Of a stretch of DNA of 6,393 nt, positions 1-6,186 are shown piece by piece. This DNA comes from Alphaproteobacteria bacterium. GTDB taxonomy: Bacteria; Pseudomonadota; Alphaproteobacteria; ATCC43930; CGMCC-115725. Every line of letters starts with the position of its first letter. The stretch's first letter is position 1. The position numbers and the translations under genes are program-made. A model generated the notes under the pieces. That model was not told the DNA's origin. It was given only the letters and a program-made list of their open reading frames with translations, and did no database searches. The stretch lies in NCBI GenBank assembly GCA_028866355.1, contig JAGWIH010000138.1, forward strand, positions 1 through 6,393. Direction: 5' to 3'.

Positions 1-873
1 GGCTCGTTCGCCGAGCGCATGAAGTTCTCGTCGATGTGCGTGTTCATCGCGCTGTGGGCGACCCTCGTGTACGCGCCGATCGCGCACTGGGTGTGGGGCC
101 CCGACGGCTTCCTCAACAGCGGCAACGACGCGGCCGCCGTCAAAGTGCTCGACTTCGCCGGCGGTACCGTCGTGCATATCAATGCCGGCGTCGCCGGTTT
201 GATGACGGCGCTGGTCCTCGGCAAACGTAAGGGGACTGGCCCGGCGCATAACATGGTGCTGACCTATATCGGCGCCTCGTTGCTGTGGGTCGGCTGGTTC
301 GGCTTCAACGCGGGCTCGGCGGTCTCGGCCGGCATGCAAGCCGGCATGGCGATGACGGTGACGCAGCTCGCCACCGCGATGGCAGGCCTGACCTGGATGG
401 TCGTCGAATGGGCGCTGCGCGGCAGACCGACGGTGATCGGCATCTGCTCGGGCGCCGTCGCCGGATTGGTGGCGATCACGCCGGCATCGGGCTTCGTCGG
501 TCCGGTTGGCGCGTTGGTGATCGGCGCCGCCGCCGGTGTGGTCTGCTACTGGGGAGCAACCGGCCTCAAGCACGCGTTCGGCTACGACGATGCGCTCGAT
601 GCCTTCGGTGTGCATGCGGTCGGCGGTATCACCGGCGCGTTGCTCACCGGCGTCTTCGCCGTCCAGCAATATGGCGGCACGCCCGGCCTGATCGAAGGCA
701 ACGCCATGCAGGTGGTGAACCAAGCGATCGGCATCGTCGTCGTCATCGCTTACGACGCCGTGGTCACGCTCATCCTGCTTAAGGTGATCGACGTCATCAT
801 GGGCCTGCGCGTCGAGGAAGACGTCGAACGCGACGGCCTCGATCTCGCCCTGCACGGCGAGATCGTCCAGTAA
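1..873 (+). CDS. amt: Ammonium transporter Amt (5'-truncated by window edge)
   Basis: Inner-membrane channel of the Amt/MEP/Rh family that takes up ammonium. The reading frame is open from base 1 (residues GSFAER before the first Met at 19), so this is the C-terminal part of a longer gene; roughly the first third is missing. GSFAERMKF and the signature DFAGGTVVHINAG are typical of the family. The two pore histidines are visible: His at 175-177 (VVHINAG) and His at 613-615 (DAFGVHAVGG), matching the twin-His pair of E. coli AmtB. GFNAGSA and repeated Gly/Ala-rich hydrophobic helices follow. The cytoplasmic tail (GLRVEEDVERDGLDLALHGE) is the conserved region that in family members interacts with the PII protein GlnK; here it ends EIVQ rather than the commoner E-x-AY. 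GlnK is often encoded just upstream, which cannot be seen here. A strong terminator follows 27 bases after the stop. Confidence 0.96.
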   Translation, partial: GSFAERMKFSSMCVFIALWATLVYAPIAHWVWGPDGFLNSGNDAAAVKVLDFAGGTVVHINAGVAGLMTALVLGKRKGTGPAHNMVLTYIGASLLWVGWFGFNAGSAVSAGMQAGMAMTVTQLATAMAGLTWMVVEWALRGRPTVIGICSGAVAGLVAITPASGFVGPVGALVIGAAAGVVCYWGATGLKHAFGYDDALDAFGVHAVGGITGALLTGVFAVQQYGGTPGLIEGNAMQVVNQAIGIVVVIAYDAVVTLILLKVIDVIMGLRVEEDVERDGLDLALHGEIVQ

Positions 874-900
874 GCCTGGTTCGTCTTCCTCGGGTGCCCT

Positions 901-930
901 GGGGGCGGCGTAAGCCGCCCCCTCTTTTTT
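901..930 (+). terminator. Intrinsic terminator of amt
   Basis: A perfect 9-bp GC stem (901-909 with 914-922) closes a GTAA tetraloop of the stable GNRA class and is followed directly by a T-rich tract (TCTTTTTT, 923-930). It lies 27 bases after the amt stop codon and separates amt from the ftsK unit. Confidence 0.95.
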
Positions 931-994
931 CGGCGTTTGGCAGTATTCCCCGCCCGGCCATAGGGGCTTTAACCGCTATCTTTCGGTTGCTTCC

Positions 995-1023
995 TTGGCG
1001 ATCCTCGACTCTTAGCGTATGAT
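995..1023 (+). promoter_or_regulatory. Putative sigma70-type promoter for ftsK
   Basis: A -35 box TTGGCG (995-1000) and a -10 box TATGAT (1018-1023) are separated by the ideal 17 bases. The -10 box matches TATAAT at 5 of 6 positions and the -35 box matches TTGACA at 4 of 6. It sits after the amt terminator and would start transcription near 1030, giving a leader of about 50 bases before the ATG at 1079. This was read by eye and not scored against a background model. Confidence 0.6.
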
Positions 1024-1066
1024 TAACCGGTTATCCCCGGGAATCACAGAGTTTTCCCCCGATTTC

Positions 1067-1070
1067 AGGA
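1067..1070 (+). promoter_or_regulatory. Shine-Dalgarno that decides the ftsK start
   Basis: AGGA lies 8 bases before the ATG at 1079. No comparable purine-rich site precedes the in-frame ATG at 1019, whose upstream sequence is pyrimidine-rich. This supports the start at 1079. Confidence 0.65.
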
Positions 1071-1078
1071 ATCGCGCT

Positions 1079-3406
1079 ATGGTCAGTATTGACGCCGGTC
1101 GCAGCCGAGCCCGCCCCCGCGAAGGCATCCATTGGCCCCGGCTGGCGATCCGCCTGATCGGCCTTCTGGTGCTGTTGGCGGCGCTGTTCATCGGCCTCGC
1201 GCTGGCCAGTTACAACAGCCACGATCCGTCGTGGAACCATGCGGTTGCCGGTCCGGTGACCAACCTCATGGCGTTGCCGGGTGCACAGCTGGCCGACGCG
1301 CTGCTGCAAGCGTTCGGCGCCGCGGCCGTGTTGATGCCGTTGTTCCTGGCCGACTGGTCGGCACGGTTGATGACCGGCTATGGCCTGCGCCGGTTCTGGC
1401 TGAAGCTGCTGCTCGCGCCGTGGGCGGTGCCGCTGGCGGCGCTGGCGCTGTCGATCCTGCCGGCGCCGTGGTGGTGGCCGATCCGTTCCGGCATCGGCGG
1501 CTTCGTCGGTCAACTGGCGCGTCAAGGCGCCGGCCATCTCGACATCGCGCCGCCACTGTCGGCGATGGCGGCGGCGGCGTTGGTCGGCACCATCCTGCTT
1601 TATGTCTTTGGTCCGTCGGCGAGCGTCCGCGCCGCGCGTACGCCGCGCGAGAAACCGCAAACCTGGCGCGCCCGCCTGTTCGGCTGGCTGCCGCGGCCGC
1701 ATCTCCCGCGCTGGCGGCGCGTGGCGGTCGACCATCCGATCGCGCTCGAGACCGGACCGCGCCGTGAGCCGCTCTTGCTCGATGCGACCGGCGCCGAGAG
1801 CTTCGACGATGAGCCGGAAATGCCGTCGCGCCGCTCGGCTTCCGTCGATCTCCCGCCGCGTGAACGCAAGATCAAGCGCTTGCGTCAGACCTCGCTCGCG
1901 CTCGACGCCGACCAGGTGCTGCCGTCGCTCGAACTGTTGGCCGAAGTGCCGCCGACGCGCACCGCCGCGGTCAACGAAGAAGCGCTGCAACAGAACGCCC
2001 GGCTGCTCGAATCCGTGCTCGAGGATTTCGGCGTCCGCGGCCAGATCGTCAAGGTACGGCCGGGTCCGGTGGTCGCACTCTACGAGCTCGAACCCGCCGC
2101 CGGCATCAAAGCGTCGCGCGTCATCGGCTTGGCGGACGACATCGCACGCTCGATGAGCGCGCTGTCGGCGCGCGTTGCGGTCATTCCCGGCCGCTCGGTG
2201 CTTGGTATCGAGCTGCCCAACGCCCGTTCCGAAATGGTGTTTCTGCGCGAATTGCTGGCCTCCGAGGCTTACGAGCGCAGCAGCGCCAAGCTGCCGCTGG
2301 TGCTGGGCAAGGACATCGGCGGCGCGCCGGTGATCGCCGATCTCCAGCGCATGCCGCATCTGCTGATTGCCGGCACCACCGGCTCGGGCAAGTCGGTCGG
2401 CATCAACACGATGATCCTGTCGATCCTCTATCGGCTGTCGTCGGATCAATGCAAGTTCATCATGATCGATCCGAAGATGCTCGAGCTGTCGATGTACGAC
2501 GACATTCCGCATCTCTTGGCACCCGTTGTCACTGAACCTCGTAAAGCCGTGGTCGCGCTCAAATGGACGGTGCGCGAGATGGAAAACCGCTATCGCGCGA
2601 TGTCCAAGCTCGGCGTGCGCAATATCGAGGGCTACAACCAGCGGATCGCCGAAGCCAAGGCCAAGGGCGAGGTGCTGATGCGCCGCGTCCAGACCGGCTT
2701 CGACGAGGAAACCGGCCGCCCCGTATTCGAGGAGCAGCCGCTGTCGAACGATCCGTTGCCGCTTATCGTCGTCGTCGTCGACGAGATGGCCGATCTCATG
2801 CTGGTCGCCGGCAAGGACATCGAGCACGCGGTGCAGCGTCTGGCGCAGATGGCGCGTGCCGCTGGCATCCACATCATCATGGCGACGCAGCGGCCGTCGG
2901 TCGACGTCATCACCGGCACCATCAAGGCGAATTTCCCGACGCGCATCAGTTTCCAGGTCACCAGCAAGATCGACAGCCGCACCATCCTTGGCGAGGCCGG
3001 TGCCGAACAGCTGCTGGGTCGCGGCGACATGCTCCATATGGCCGGCGGCGGCCGTATCACCCGCGTGCACGGCCCGTTCGTCTCGGACCAGGAAGTCGAA
3101 GCCGTCGTCCGCTTCCTCAAGGAAAACGGCCCGCCGCCCGCCTATCTCGAAGACGTCACCGCCGACGAAGAGGACGAGATGGCGGCCTTCGCCGAGGACG
3201 GCGAAAGCTCGGGCGATCAGCTCTACGATCAGGCGGTCAATCTGGTGCTGCGCGAGCGCAAGGCCTCGACCAGCTTCGTCCAGCGCCATCTCCAGATCGG
3301 CTACAACCGCGCCGCCCGCATCATCGAGCGCATGGAAAGCGAAGGCGTCATCAGCGCGGCAAACCACGTCGGCAAGCGCGAGGTGCTGGGCCGCGGCCGG
3401 GACTGA
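1079..3406 (+). CDS. ftsK: DNA translocase FtsK
   Basis: Septum-anchored, ATP-driven DNA pump that clears chromosome ends during division and acts with XerCD at dif. The product is 775 residues from the chosen start. Four hydrophobic segments (about 24-45, 72-92, 108-127, 161-178) form the membrane anchor, with the family motif YNSHDPSWN after the first. A basic, Pro-rich linker of only about 100 residues follows, much shorter than in E. coli FtsK (1329 aa) and usual for compact Alphaproteobacterial forms. The motor begins near residue 281. Walker A GTTGSGKS is at 432-439 (bases 2372-2395) and Walker B VVVVDE ends at D568-E569. The C-terminal winged-helix gamma domain (about 713-770, ending NHVGKREVL) is the part that in the family reads polar KOPS sequences. 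An in-frame ATG at 1019 would add 20 residues, but it overlaps a likely -10 box and lacks an SD, so 1079 is preferred. No terminator separates it from the next gene. Confidence 0.96.
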   Translation: MVSIDAGRSRARPREGIHWPRLAIRLIGLLVLLAALFIGLALASYNSHDPSWNHAVAGPVTNLMALPGAQLADALLQAFGAAAVLMPLFLADWSARLMTGYGLRRFWLKLLLAPWAVPLAALALSILPAPWWWPIRSGIGGFVGQLARQGAGHLDIAPPLSAMAAAALVGTILLYVFGPSASVRAARTPREKPQTWRARLFGWLPRPHLPRWRRVAVDHPIALETGPRREPLLLDATGAESFDDEPEMPSRRSASVDLPPRERKIKRLRQTSLALDADQVLPSLELLAEVPPTRTAAVNEEALQQNARLLESVLEDFGVRGQIVKVRPGPVVALYELEPAAGIKASRVIGLADDIARSMSALSARVAVIPGRSVLGIELPNARSEMVFLRELLASEAYERSSAKLPLVLGKDIGGAPVIADLQRMPHLLIAGTTGSGKSVGINTMILSILYRLSSDQCKFIMIDPKMLELSMYDDIPHLLAPVVTEPRKAVVALKWTVREMENRYRAMSKLGVRNIEGYNQRIAEAKAKGEVLMRRVQTGFDEETGRPVFEEQPLSNDPLPLIVVVVDEMADLMLVAGKDIEHAVQRLAQMARAAGIHIIMATQRPSVDVITGTIKANFPTRISFQVTSKIDSRTILGEAGAEQLLGRGDMLHMAGGGRITRVHGPFVSDQEVEAVVRFLKENGPPPAYLEDVTADEEDEMAAFAEDGESSGDQLYDQAVNLVLRERKASTSFVQRHLQIGYNRAARIIERMESEGVISAANHVGKREVLGRGRD

Positions 3407-3490
3407 ACCGCCGCGCCCATAAATCCGCCACAAAGCGCGACCTTATGGCCGCGTGAGAGCTCTCGACAACCTGCCGCCGGACCCCGATAT

Positions 3491-4150
3491 ATGAGCCGCA
3501 TGAATTTCGATCCGCCCGCGCGATTGCCATCGCGTCGCCTGGTGCTTGCCGGCTTGGCGACGGCTGTGGCGCTGACGTTGCCGCGCCTCGCGAAGGCCGC
3601 GCTGAAGCCGGCCGATCAACTCGATCTCGGCCGGATCCAGAGCTATCTGAACGGCATCCACACGATGGAATCGCGGTTCGATCAGGTTGCCGGCGACGGC
3701 TCGACCGCCACCGGCACGATCTATATTTCGCGGCCGGGTCACATGCGTATCGTCTATAACCCGCCGCATCCCGTTCTGATCGTCGCCACCAACGACCAGG
3801 TCTATTACTACGATGCCGCGCTCGGTCAGGTGACCTGGACCGATCTCGACAACACGCCGGCCTGGTTCCTGCTCCAGAACACCGTCGAGCTCGGTGGTCC
3901 CATCCGGATCGACAGCGTCCAGCACACGCCCGGCGCGATCCGCGTCTCGGCGACCGAGACCAAGCGGCCCGAGCACGGCCGCGTCACCATGGTGTTCAGC
4001 GAAGAGCCGCTCCAGCTGCGCCAGTGGACCATCCTCGACGCTCAGAACAAGACGGTCACGGTCACACTCGACAGCCCGCGCTTCGGCGTGAAGCTGAATC
4101 CGAGCCTTTTCGAGTGGGAAAACCCGCAGAACAACGGCTCGGGCGGCTGA
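3491..4150 (+). CDS. lolA: LolA-family outer-membrane lipoprotein carrier protein
   Basis: Periplasmic chaperone that carries lipoproteins from the LolCDE transporter to the outer membrane. The 219-residue length fits the family. An N-terminal export signal is clear: a twin arginine at 15-16 (PSRRLVLAG), a hydrophobic core, then LAKA with probable cleavage after Ala36. The mature part has the LolA pattern: FDQ near 63-65, then IYISRPGHMRIVYNPP (77-92). Arg81 appears equivalent to the functionally important Arg of E. coli LolA (RPNLF region), but this is inferred by eye. Alternating hydrophobic strands follow, and the tail has LNPSLFEWENP. The gene lies 84 bases after ftsK with no terminator between; an ftsK-lolA order is familiar in Alphaproteobacteria. 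Only a weak GGA precedes the ATG at 3491, and an ATG three codons later (3500) is an alternative start. The twin-Arg could be a Tat signal rather than Sec. Confidence 0.88.
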   Translation: MSRMNFDPPARLPSRRLVLAGLATAVALTLPRLAKAALKPADQLDLGRIQSYLNGIHTMESRFDQVAGDGSTATGTIYISRPGHMRIVYNPPHPVLIVATNDQVYYYDAALGQVTWTDLDNTPAWFLLQNTVELGGPIRIDSVQHTPGAIRVSATETKRPEHGRVTMVFSEEPLQLRQWTILDAQNKTVTVTLDSPRFGVKLNPSLFEWENPQNNGSGG

Positions 4151-4216
4151 GCGCGCAGGTCTCCCCCGCGATAAGCCCGTTGCTGGCGCGCCGCCGTATC
4201 GCCAATATTTCGCCCC

Positions 4217-5002
4217 GTGCCGAACGCAGCCGCATCGCAACCCGGTCGCGCCGCGCCGCTGGTCGGTGTGCAATGCTGCACCCGGCCGCTGCGCGGCCAG
4301 CCGACGCATGCCGTGGTCGAGAAATATCTCCGCGCCGTGCGCGAGGCGGCCGACGCGGTCCCCGTGCTGATTCCGGCGCTCGACGACATTCCGCCGCAGG
4401 ATCTGGTGGCGCGGCTCGACGGATTGCTTTTACCGGGTTCTCGCTCGGACATCGGGCCGGAGCTTTACGGCGGCCCGCCGCTCGCGCCTGAGCGCGAACG
4501 CGACCCGGCGCGCGATGGCGCAGCCTTGCCGCTGATCCGCGCCGCGCTGGCCGCCGATCTGCCGGTGTTCGCGATCTGCCGCGGCATCCAGGAGGTCAAT
4601 GTCGCGCTCGGCGGCACGCTCCATCCGGCGGTCCATGCCGTCGCCGGTCGGCTCGATCACCGCGCCGAGCCCGATCTGCCGCTGGACGAACGCTATGGCT
4701 ACGATGCCCACGACGTGCGGCTGGCGCCCGGCGGGCTGTTCGCCACGCTCGCAGGCGCCCAAACCGTCGCCGTCAACTCGCTGCATTATCAAGGCATCGA
4801 CCGCCTGGCGCCGGGGCTCGCGGTCGAGGCCACCGCGCCCGACGGCCAGATCGAAGCCGTCCGCGCACCGGCGGCGAATTTCTTCATCGGTGTGCAGTGG
4901 CATCCCGAACATCGCGCAGGCGACAACGCATTCTCGCGTGCGCTGTTCCGCGCCTTCGGCGAGGCTTGCCGCAAGCGCGCCGCGCGCCGTGCCGGCGCAT
5001 GA
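4217..5002 (+). CDS. Peptidase C26 / gamma-glutamyl-gamma-aminobutyrate hydrolase (PuuD-like)
   Basis: Cytoplasmic hydrolase of the class-I glutamine amidotransferase fold. Family members such as PuuD cleave gamma-glutamyl amides, for example gamma-glutamyl-GABA in putrescine breakdown. In the 261 residues, an opening strand LVGVQCCTR leads to LLPGSRSDIGPELYGG (71-86), comparable to the conserved PGS.S...P..YG stretch. The nucleophile elbow is FAICRGIQEVNVALGGTL with Cys121. VNSLHYQGIDRLAPGL (187-201) follows, and GVQWHPEH supplies the other triad residues, His229 and Glu231. All three catalytic residues are present, so it is probably active. The start is GTG: the frame is stopped by TAA at 4172 and no ATG, GTG or TTG occurs before 4217, while later starts would cut the first core strand. 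No SD is visible. It follows lolA by 66 bases without a terminator, and its stop overlaps the next start. No other polyamine gene is nearby, so the substrate is uncertain. Confidence 0.87.
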   Translation: MPNAAASQPGRAAPLVGVQCCTRPLRGQPTHAVVEKYLRAVREAADAVPVLIPALDDIPPQDLVARLDGLLLPGSRSDIGPELYGGPPLAPERERDPARDGAALPLIRAALAADLPVFAICRGIQEVNVALGGTLHPAVHAVAGRLDHRAEPDLPLDERYGYDAHDVRLAPGGLFATLAGAQTVAVNSLHYQGIDRLAPGLAVEATAPDGQIEAVRAPAANFFIGVQWHPEHRAGDNAFSRALFRAFGEACRKRAARRAGA

Positions 5003-5931
5003 GCGACGCGTTTCGTTCGTTTGCCGATGCTGATTCCGTCTTCACGGTCGAAACCGCCGACGGCGGGCTGCTGCCGGTCTATGCGCTGCGTCCGCGCGGC
5101 GCCGCCGCTGCCGCGCTGCTGCTGGGTCATGCCAACGGCTTGCCGGCGGGCTCTTATGGTCCATGGCTCAAAGAGCTCGCACGCGACGTGCAGGTCTTCG
5201 CCTTCGATGCGCGCGGCCACGGCGGCGCGATCTGGCCGTCCGGTCCGCTCGACCAAGTCTTCCATGTCGACCGTTTTGCCGACGATCTGCGGCGCGTAAC
5301 CGATACGGTGATGGCGCGGCTCGGCACGACGCCGCTCTTCTATCTCGGCCATTCGCTCGGCGGTGCCGCGGCGATCGATCTCGCCGCTGCCGGCCGGTTA
5401 CCGGATTTCGCCGGACTTTTGCTGCTCGAGCCGCCGGTTTTTCCGCCGTCCGACTCGCCGGTGCGCGAGGAAGCCGAAACGCGTCAGACGCGGCTGGTCG
5501 AGGGCGCCAAGCGCCGCCGCGCCGATTGGCCGAGTGTCGAAGCCTTCCGCGATCGCCTCAAAAATAGCAGCAGTCCGTTTGCGCGGTTCGCGCCGGCGAT
5601 GCTCGACGCGCATTGCCACGCCGCGCTCAAGCCCAAAGCCGGTGGTGATTTCACGCTGGCCTCGCCGCCCGACGTCGAAGCGGCGATCTTCACCGCCCAT
5701 CGCCACAGCGACGCCTGGTCGCACCTCGACCGGATCGAACGGGTGCTCGATCTGGTCGGCGGCGATCCCAATCGTCCCGATCGCGACTGGGTGGCGCGCG
5801 CGATGCCCGACATGGCGCGGCGTCTGAAGCGTGCGCGGCTGACCCAACTTGCTGGCATCGGCCATTTGATGATCCAGGAGGATCCGGCGCGCCTTCTGGC
5901 GCTGGTCCGGCGCTGGCTCGGATGCGCGTGA
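4999..5931 (+). CDS. Alpha/beta hydrolase, substrate unknown
   Basis: Serine hydrolase of the alpha/beta fold, 310 residues, without a signal peptide and probably cytoplasmic. Visible landmarks: the oxyanion-type loop LLGHANGLPAGSY (41-53), FDARGHG (69-75), the nucleophile elbow GHSLGG with Ser119, and the C-terminal catalytic His289 in GIGHLMIQEDP. Asp256 in LVGGDP is the likely acid, assigned by position only. Between lies a helical lid region rich in charged residues (about 152-245). The frame is open upstream to an ATG at 4897, but that start would run 106 bases into the preceding gene; the ATG at 4999 overlaps that gene's TGA as ATGA, the usual sign of translational coupling, and begins at a natural N-terminus. 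No SD is seen, which fits coupling. Esterase, lipase, amidase or haloperoxidase-like activity are all possible. Confidence 0.88.
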   Translation: MSDAFRSFADADSVFTVETADGGLLPVYALRPRGAAAAALLLGHANGLPAGSYGPWLKELARDVQVFAFDARGHGGAIWPSGPLDQVFHVDRFADDLRRVTDTVMARLGTTPLFYLGHSLGGAAAIDLAAAGRLPDFAGLLLLEPPVFPPSDSPVREEAETRQTRLVEGAKRRRADWPSVEAFRDRLKNSSSPFARFAPAMLDAHCHAALKPKAGGDFTLASPPDVEAAIFTAHRHSDAWSHLDRIERVLDLVGGDPNRPDRDWVARAMPDMARRLKRARLTQLAGIGHLMIQEDPARLLALVRRWLGCA

Positions 5932-5935
5932 ATCC

Positions 5936-5965
5936 GGCATGCGGCGGCTGCATCTTTTGCATGCC
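5936..5965 (+). repeat. Inverted repeat just after the alpha/beta hydrolase
   Basis: GGCATGC (5936-5942) and GCATGCC (5959-5965) are perfect 7-base inverted copies separated by 16 bases, and the stem can extend inward through two G-T pairs. It begins five bases after the stop codon. No T tract follows, so it is not a standard intrinsic terminator; it may protect the mRNA 3' end or be a protein site. Confidence 0.5.
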
Positions 5966-6082
5966 TTGATCCTCAAAATTGCCCGGTTCGCATCCTAAGT
6001 ACCTATCCAGAAGCCGTCCGTGGCTTGCTACGGATGGGCCGGGGGGCCGCATTAGACCCTTCGACTCCTCAAACGGACTTCG

Positions 6083-6123
6083 GGCGCCCGGCCACTCCCC
6101 CCTGGTCGGGCGCCTTTTATTTT
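6083..6123 (+). terminator. Strong intrinsic terminator before the SDR gene
   Basis: A 12-bp stem (6083-6094 with 6103-6114, one G-T pair) closes an 8-base loop CTCCCCCC and is followed by TTTTATTTT (6115-6123). It lies 152 bases past the alpha/beta hydrolase stop, so it ends either that operon or a separate short RNA. The C-rich loop is noted separately. Confidence 0.88.
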
Positions 6124-6186
6124 GACTTTCGATTCAATGTCTTGGCTGCCTTGACCGGCGGTTTTTTCCATGCACGATGCAGCGCC

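Larger units (their letters stand above)
5932..6186 (+). other. Structured intergenic region, possible small RNA or leader
   Basis: This 255-base gap holds no recognised gene. In order it has an inverted repeat (5936-5965), a possible 19-codon ORF (5939-5998), a second hairpin (CCGTCCGT at 6014-6021 with ACGGATGG at 6030-6037, 8 pairs including one G-T), a short GGCC-GGGG-GGCC hairpin (6037-6048) and the terminator at 6083-6123. Past the terminator, TTGACT (6122-6127) and TTGACC (6151-6156) resemble -35 boxes but have no convincing -10 partner. It could be the 3' UTR of the preceding operon, or a small RNA ending at the terminator. I do not recognise it as a known RNA family. Confidence 0.4.

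Noticed and set aside
1031..1039. TTATCCCCG as a DnaA box
   Set aside because: It matches the TTATCCACA consensus at 7 of 9 positions but is isolated, with no cluster, AT-rich unwinding region or origin-associated genes.
2768..2779. Run of four GTC codons in ftsK as a trinucleotide repeat
   Set aside because: It encodes the hydrophobic Walker B strand (VVVVDE), so the repeat is explained by the protein and GC-rich codon choice.
1031..3433. An 800-codon open frame on the minus strand opposite ftsK
   Set aside because: It mirrors the GC-biased codons of ftsK; the product is a low-complexity Arg/His/Asp-rich chain with no recognisable domain, while the + strand encodes an unmistakable FtsK.
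3455..3464. Palindrome GAGAGCTCTC between ftsK and lolA
   Set aside because: Ten bases with no promoter-like partner, no T tract and no second copy; chance is sufficient.
3443..4309. A 288-codon minus-strand frame opposite lolA
   Set aside because: It is an Arg/Ala/Gly-rich shadow without domain features and runs across a gene boundary on the other strand, where lolA is well supported.
4024..4491. A + strand frame bridging lolA and the PuuD-like gene
   Set aside because: It overlaps both well-supported genes out of frame, and its translation is Arg/Ala-rich with no family resemblance.
4897..4998. Upstream extension of the alpha/beta hydrolase to the ATG at 4897
   Set aside because: The added residues are Arg-rich read-through of the preceding gene's third frame; the ATGA overlap at 4999 gives a natural start.
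5976..6010. Possible tRNA T-arm (GGTTCGCATCC) around 5985-5995
   Set aside because: The flanking bases do not pair as a T-stem, and no anticodon arm, acceptor stem or CCA end can be built around it.
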